From assembly GCA_020446665.1 (NCBI GenBank), contig JAGREF010000113.1, positions 1-9,001 of the forward strand: DNA of 9,001 nucleotides. Reading direction: 5' to 3'. Both the position numbers and the translations under genes were made by a program. This document shows, piece by piece, positions 6,072 through 9,001 of the stretch. The stretch is from Sphingomonadaceae bacterium (GTDB lineage: Bacteria > Pseudomonadota > Alphaproteobacteria > Sphingomonadales > Sphingomonadaceae). Positions within the stretch are counted from its first letter, which is position 1. The number at the start of each line of letters is the position of its first letter. The notes beneath the pieces are model-generated. The model was given only the letters and a program-made list of their open reading frames with translations, had not been told where the DNA came from and searched no databases.

Positions 6072-6845
6072 CTAACGCGCGGCTGAAAAGGCCCCGGAGA
6101 GGAGCTTTTCCAGCGCTGCCTCGCGGGTGTCTGGCGGTATTTCGTCGCCATCCTCAAACAGTGCAGCATCAGCGACCAGCGTTGCCCGCCCCTTGCCCAG
6201 AGTGCATTGCGCGATCAGCCCACCCAATTCCAGCCGACAGGAACCGGGCGCATCCGACAGCTGCGGCTCCAGCGCGAAAGTGCCCGGCAAGTTGACTGGC
6301 AATTGCGCATCGCCCCACTGCACCAGAGCAGACCCTTCCAGCTGGCTGTCATCGAAATAGAGCGCCACGCCCCAGCGCGAGAGGATCGGCGAGAGCAAGG
6401 CGACATCCTGCGGACGGCGCGGATCGCCCAGGGCAAAAGCGGAATGATCGGTCAGCATCGGGTCTGCGAAAAGCAGGACCTGTCCGCCCCCGCGCACCCA
6501 TTCATCCAGCGCGACATTGTCCGCAGCACCAAGCGGGCGCGGCTGCGCCATCAGCAGGATGTGCTGACCTGACGCCTCCAGCTGGTCGAGCGTATCGAGC
6601 GGCTGCAGGCGATAGCGCTGCTCCAGCGCCTTTCGCGCCCAATGCGGCTCTGCCCCCGCATCCAGCGCTGCGGCAATATCGGGGCTTTCGTTCCAATAAA
6701 CGGGCAGGCTGGTCACCAGCGCCAGCGGAGCCTTGTCGCTTTCATCGGGGATTTTACCGGATGAGGACACCCACCACACAGCAACACAAGCCAGCGCAAC
6801 CAGTGCGATCAGTCCGGAAACGAGCTTATTGCTTGGCAGTCTCAA
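6072..6845 (-). CDS. Membrane-anchored protein with DUF4350/GldG-type auxiliary domain
   Basis: From TTG 6845-6843 this gives 257 residues: a membrane segment at about 8-28, then one soluble domain, probably periplasmic. The domain alternates strands and helices, with LALVTSLPVYW (41-51), HILLMAQPR (95-103) and LDEWVRGGGQVLLFADP (113-129). That last stretch resembles the glutamine-amidotransferase-like fold of DUF4350 and of the GldG-type ABC transporter auxiliary domain, which often helps membrane transport assemblies; I know no defined function. No catalytic triad is evident. The frame is open 65 codons further upstream to ATG 7040, but that part lies over the preceding gene and reads as Arg/Pro/Gln-rich noise. 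AAAGG lies 8 bases before the TTG, and the hydrophobic anchor follows directly. It overlaps the upstream gene by 20 bases, so the two are probably co-translated. It ends with TAG. Confidence 0.65.
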   Translation of the reverse strand: MRLPSNKLVSGLIALVALACVAVWWVSSSGKIPDESDKAPLALVTSLPVYWNESPDIAAALDAGAEPHWARKALEQRYRLQPLDTLDQLEASGQHILLMAQPRPLGAADNVALDEWVRGGGQVLLFADPMLTDHSAFALGDPRRPQDVALLSPILSRWGVALYFDDSQLEGSALVQWGDAQLPVNLPGTFALEPQLSDAPGSCRLELGGLIAQCTLGKGRATLVADAALFEDGDEIPPDTREAALEKLLSGAFSAAR

Positions 6846-7191
6846 GCCCTTCGCCTTTCTCGGGCATAATGGCTGCTTCCTGGCTTGGGCCTGGCGTGGG
6901 TTCTGCGGGAAGGTCTGGCACCACACCTGCTTCAGCCAGCGGGTCCGATTTGGGTGTTGGCGTTGGCACAGGCTCCGTGGTCGACGCGGCTTCCGGCACG
7001 GTCGAAGCATCTGTTTCGCGAGCGCGATCCGTGATGACACTCGCCAGCCCGATCATCAGCAGGATCGCAGCGAGACCGGCCACGCCCACTTGCAGGCGCT
7101 GCATGGATTGCGCGCGCGTTCCGCCCAGCGGAGCGACCGGAACCATGTCCTCCACCGCCGCGTTTGGCGCATCCTGTTTAAAACCGGCCAT
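6826..7191 (-). CDS. Hypothetical single-pass membrane protein with Pro/Thr/Glu-rich tail
   Basis: I do not recognise this 121-residue protein. It has a polar N-terminus (1-33), one hydrophobic segment (about 34-54, LQVGVAGLAAILLMIGLASVI) and a tail rich in Pro, Thr, Ala and Glu (about 60-112) that should be disordered and periplasmic. No Cys, no known motif and no signal peptidase site are evident. It overlaps the following DUF4350-like gene by 20 bases, so a joint role, such as a membrane scaffold for that protein, is plausible but unproven. The start used is ATG 7191-7189; it has no Shine-Dalgarno sequence, and the promoter before it would make a leaderless message. ATG 7146-7144 is an alternative, with GGAGG only 2 bases before it. 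The coding frame is supported by a plausible membrane segment and by strong third-position GC. Confidence 0.65.
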   Translation of the reverse strand: MAGFKQDAPNAAVEDMVPVAPLGGTRAQSMQRLQVGVAGLAAILLMIGLASVITDRARETDASTVPEAASTTEPVPTPTPKSDPLAEAGVVPDLPAEPTPGPSQEAAIMPEKGEGLETAKQ

Positions 7192-7198
7192 GCAGGAG

Positions 7199-7226
7199 AA
7201 TCTAGTGCGACTTGGCCCCGCGTCAA
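7199..7226 (-). promoter_or_regulatory. Predicted promoter for a leaderless transcript of the membrane protein gene
   Basis: In the 47-base gap after cysteine synthase the minus strand has TTGACG (7226-7221, 5 of 6 to consensus), a 16-base spacer and TAGATT (7204-7199, 4 of 6). Seven bases separate the -10 box from the A of ATG 7191, which is the normal distance to a transcription start. The message would therefore start at or next to the start codon, which agrees with the missing Shine-Dalgarno sequence. Confidence 0.45.
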
Positions 7227-7238
7227 TCGAAAGCAGCG

Positions 7239-8249
7239 TTACAGTTTCAGCCAGTCAAATACCGGCAGCCCTTTTGCAGCCAGCCATTCGCCGTTGTAGA
7301 TGGTCGAAAGATAGCGGAACCCCGAATCGCACAGGATTGTCGCCACCCGCGCATCCTTGCGTCCTTCGGCAACCAGTTGCTTGCCCAGCGCAACCGCACC
7401 GGCGACATTGATCCCGCTCGACAGGCCGAGGCACAGCCCCTCTTCGCGCAGCAGCCGTGCGACCCAGGCCAGGCCTTCTTCATCTGAAATGCGGAACTGC
7501 GCATCGATGGGCGCGCCTTCCAGATTGGCGGTAATCCGACCCTGGCCAATCCCTTCTGCGACCGAAGAGCCTTCTGCGCTTAATTCACCGCAAGCATAGT
7601 AATTATACAGCGCCGCCCCATGCGGATCGGTCAGCGCGATGCGGATATTCTCGTCAAAGGCCTGCAGCCCCATGCCGACCCCGGCAATCGTGCCGCCTGT
7701 GCCCGCGGCGCAGGTAAAACCGTCAATCCGCCCGCCCATCTGTTCCCAGATTTCCGGTGCGGTGCTTTCAATATGCGCCTTGCGATTGGCGATATTGTCA
7801 AACTGGTTGGCCCAGACGGCGCCTTCCGTCTCTTCGGCGAGGCGGCGGCTGGTATGGACGAAATGCGCCGGGTCCGCGAATTTTGTCGGCGGGACCAGCA
7901 CCAGTTCCGCCCCCAGCGCGCGCAAAGTGTCCATCTTTTCCTTGGACTGGTTGTCGGGCATGACGATGATCGTCTTGTAGCCGCGCGCATTGGCGACCAG
8001 CGCGATGCCGATCCCGGTATTGCCTGCGGTCCCCTCTACCACAGTGCCGCCAGGGCCCAGCTCTCTGCGCGCTTCGGCATCGCGGATGATCCACAGCGCC
8101 GCGCGGTCCTTGACCGAAGCGCCGGGATTGGCGAATTCACACTTGCCCCAGATTTCACAGCCAGCCGCTTCGCTTGGTCCCTTGAGCAGAACCAGCGGGG
8201 TATTGCCGATCAGAGCGAGCGTATCAGATTGTGCGTGAGGTGCAGTCAT
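7239..8249 (-). CDS. cysK: Cysteine synthase (O-acetylserine sulfhydrylase), PLP-dependent
   Basis: The enzyme makes L-cysteine from O-acetylserine and sulfide with pyridoxal phosphate. The 336 residues follow the family throughout: IGNTPLVLL (14-22), NPGASVKDRAA (41-51) with the PLP lysine K47, the substrate loop EGTAGNTGIG (72-81), NQFDNIANR (148-156), the PLP phosphate loop AGTGGTIAG (182-190), and DSGFRYLS (308-315) where S309 should contact the cofactor ring nitrogen. The substrate loop has TAGNTG where classic CysK has TSGNTG. This variant occurs in related fold-type II enzymes, so an O-phosphoserine or other acceptor preference cannot be excluded. ATG 8249-8247 is the first possible start after an in-frame stop at 8270-8268. 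It has no Shine-Dalgarno sequence and a strong hairpin sits directly upstream. The ferredoxin gene lies 63 bases upstream on the same strand. Confidence 0.92.
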   Translation of the reverse strand: MTAPHAQSDTLALIGNTPLVLLKGPSEAAGCEIWGKCEFANPGASVKDRAALWIIRDAEARRELGPGGTVVEGTAGNTGIGIALVANARGYKTIIVMPDNQSKEKMDTLRALGAELVLVPPTKFADPAHFVHTSRRLAEETEGAVWANQFDNIANRKAHIESTAPEIWEQMGGRIDGFTCAAGTGGTIAGVGMGLQAFDENIRIALTDPHGAALYNYYACGELSAEGSSVAEGIGQGRITANLEGAPIDAQFRISDEEGLAWVARLLREEGLCLGLSSGINVAGAVALGKQLVAEGRKDARVATILCDSGFRYLSTIYNGEWLAAKGLPVFDWLKL

Positions 8250-8277
8250 GCGCGGTGAAGTAAGCCTTCAACCGCGC
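8250..8277 (-). promoter_or_regulatory. Strong hairpin abutting the cysteine synthase start codon
   Basis: GCGCGGTGAAG (8250-8260) pairs with CTTC-A-ACCGCGC (8266-8277): 11 base pairs with one bulged A and a 5-base loop. On the minus strand it ends at the base just before ATG 8249. No T-run follows, so it is not a standard terminator. The only purine-rich stretch that could act as a ribosome site (GAAGG, around 8269-8265) is locked in the stem. It may be an attenuator, a 3' end structure of the ferredoxin message, or a translational control element. The structure is clear; the role is unknown. Confidence 0.5.
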
Positions 8278-8312
8278 TGACGCAATGCGAGACCATCTTG
8301 CCTCTCAGAAAC

Positions 8313-8630
8313 TCAGTCTTCTTCTGCAATCGTGACCTTCAGGCCATCCAGATCGTCTGTGAACGGGATCTGGCAGGACAGGCGCGAAGTCTCGTTGCGG
8401 TGATCGCTGCTTTCCAGCAGATCATCTTCGTCTTCGCTCATTGCCGGCATCTTGTCAGCAAAGGCAGCATCGACATGGATATGGCAAGTTGCGCAAGAGC
8501 AGCAACCGCCGCACAGGGAGAGCAATTCGTCAAAGCCATTGTCACGGATCACTTCCATCACGGTCAGGCCGCTATCGGCCTCGACAGTGGTTTCTTCGCC
8601 AGCGCGATTGACGACGATCAGCTTGGGCAT
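8313..8630 (-). CDS. Adrenodoxin-type [2Fe-2S] ferredoxin
   Basis: This is a 105-residue soluble electron carrier. The cluster ligands follow the adrenodoxin/Isc-type spacing C40-X5-C46-X2-C49-X36-C86, in [16 protein letters not shown] (38-53) and RLSCQIPF (83-90). The length and the acidic stretch [12 protein letters not shown] (65-76), which usually docks partner reductases, are normal for the vertebrate-type ferredoxin family. Two extra Cys, C43 and C44, lie in the cluster loop; one at C44 is common in bacterial members. The electron partner is not in the window; Fe-S cluster assembly or a cytochrome P450 are possible. It starts at ATG 8630-8628, with GAGGG about 10 bases upstream. It is divergent from the DNA glycosylase gene and precedes cysteine synthase on the same strand; a link between the two in sulfur metabolism is possible but not shown. 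Confidence 0.93.
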   Translation of the reverse strand: MPKLIVVNRAGEETTVEADSGLTVMEVIRDNGFDELLSLCGGCCSCATCHIHVDAAFADKMPAMSEDEDDLLESSDHRNETSRLSCQIPFTDDLDGLKVTIAEED

Positions 8631-8723
8631 GGTAGGATTTCCCTCTAGTCGTTTCGGCCTGTCGGCCCTTGCGGCGGGCTGCTAAGCGACGCAAGCCGGA
8701 TTGGCAAGGGAGAAGGAACAGCA

Positions 8724-9001
8724 ATGGGACTTAGCGCAACAGCGATTGTAACCGGGCTGGACCGGGTGGCGGCCATTGAACCGGCCATTGCCCGCTCGCT
8801 GAAACTGGCAGGCTATCCCGAACCGCGCATTCGCGAAACCGGCTATCGCACGCTGCTGCGCACTATTGTCGGCCAGCAAGTCAGCGTGGCTGCCGCGGCC
8901 AGCGTGTGGCGCAAACTGGAGGCGGAGCTGGGCGAAGCGATGGACCCGCACGAATTGCTGGCCCGCGATTTCGACGCCTTGCGCGCCTGCGGCCTGTCGC
9001 G
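8724..9001 (+). CDS. DNA-3-methyladenine glycosylase II family, HhH-GPD superfamily (partial, N-terminal)
   Basis: This family removes alkylated bases such as 3-methyladenine from DNA, starting base excision repair. The first 92 codons are visible and the gene runs off the right edge. The segment GYRTLLRTIVGQQVSVAAAASVWRKL (40-65) is the typical entry helix of the HhH-GPD fold, with the conserved IVGQQVS, and LRACGLS at the edge is where GLSxxK normally follows. The catalytic Asp and helix-hairpin-helix lie beyond the window, so activity cannot be checked. It lacks the long N-terminal domain of E. coli AlkA and resembles the short AlkA-like proteins of alphaproteobacteria. The start is ATG 8724-8726, with AAGGA 6 bases upstream. 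It is the only plus-strand gene, divergent from the ferredoxin gene over 93 bases. Confidence 0.88.
   Translation, partial: MGLSATAIVTGLDRVAAIEPAIARSLKLAGYPEPRIRETGYRTLLRTIVGQQVSVAAAASVWRKLEAELGEAMDPHELLARDFDALRACGLS

Noticed and set aside
5912..6295. 127-codon plus-strand open frame starting in the AT-rich island
   Set aside because: It has no Shine-Dalgarno sequence and crosses the palindromes. More than half of it is antisense to the DUF4350-like gene.
6846..7040. N-terminal extension of the DUF4350-like gene to ATG 7040
   Set aside because: These 65 codons overlap the preceding gene in another frame and encode Arg/Pro/Gln-rich noise before the membrane anchor. TTG 6845 has a spaced purine-rich site and gives a sensible N-terminus.
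7620..8258. 212-codon open frame on the plus strand opposite cysteine synthase
   Set aside because: Antisense shadow of a complete cysteine synthase gene; no domain.
8256..8290. Promoter for cysteine synthase (TTGCGT with a TACTTC -10)
   Set aside because: The -10 matches only 2 of 6 positions and lies inside the hairpin; not enough support.
8667..8710. Inverted repeats (CCCTTGC/GCAAGGG and CTTGCG/CGCAAG) between ferredoxin and glycosylase genes
   Set aside because: Short arms with long loops in GC-rich DNA; probably chance, and no clear promoter could be tied to them.

Overview
The window is GC-rich, tightly packed chromosomal DNA. Its protein sequences look alphaproteobacterial, most like Sphingomonadales and probably an Erythrobacteraceae-like genus. 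That assignment rests on recognising sequence style in MraZ, the FtsL-like protein, MurE and CysK, not on a database search. Nothing in it looks mobile: there is no insertion sequence, CRISPR array, tRNA, rRNA or phage gene.

Positions 1-5702 (minus strand) hold the start of the division and cell wall (dcw) cluster, read right to left: mraZ, rsmH, an ftsL-like gene, ftsI, murE, and the first 182 codons of murF, which runs off the left edge. Every junction overlaps by 1 or 4 bases, so the block is very likely one translationally coupled operon. It covers the MraZ regulator, the 16S rRNA m4C methyltransferase, two septal membrane proteins and two peptidoglycan precursor ligases.

Positions 5703-6071 are the only real non-coding region and the most interesting part. 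On the coding strand it carries a TATAAT -10 box in an AT-rich island and a near-consensus CtrA-type box (TTAA-N7-TTTAC) between the -10 and a weak -35. It also has two phased series of GGG boxes at about 10-11 base steps, in opposite orientations on either side of the island. Two perfect 7-base inverted repeats and a 9-base direct repeat complete it. The layout suggests joint control of the dcw operon by MraZ and possibly by the cell cycle regulator CtrA; this is inference from sequence.

Positions 6072-8630 (minus strand) hold, in transcription order, a small adrenodoxin-type [2Fe-2S] ferredoxin, a cysteine synthase, a 121-residue single-pass membrane protein of unknown function, and a membrane-anchored protein resembling the DUF4350/GldG-type auxiliary fold. 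The last two overlap by 20 bases and the second probably starts at TTG. The unknown membrane protein has a promoter placed so that its transcript could begin at the ATG (leaderless). Cysteine synthase has a strong hairpin directly before its ATG and no Shine-Dalgarno sequence.

Positions 8724-9001 (plus strand) hold the start of a divergently transcribed HhH-GPD DNA glycosylase of the 3-methyladenine glycosylase II type, cut by the right edge.

Overall this is a standard housekeeping region. I found no clear new multi-gene system. The points worth following up are the mraZ control region and the unknown membrane protein pair.
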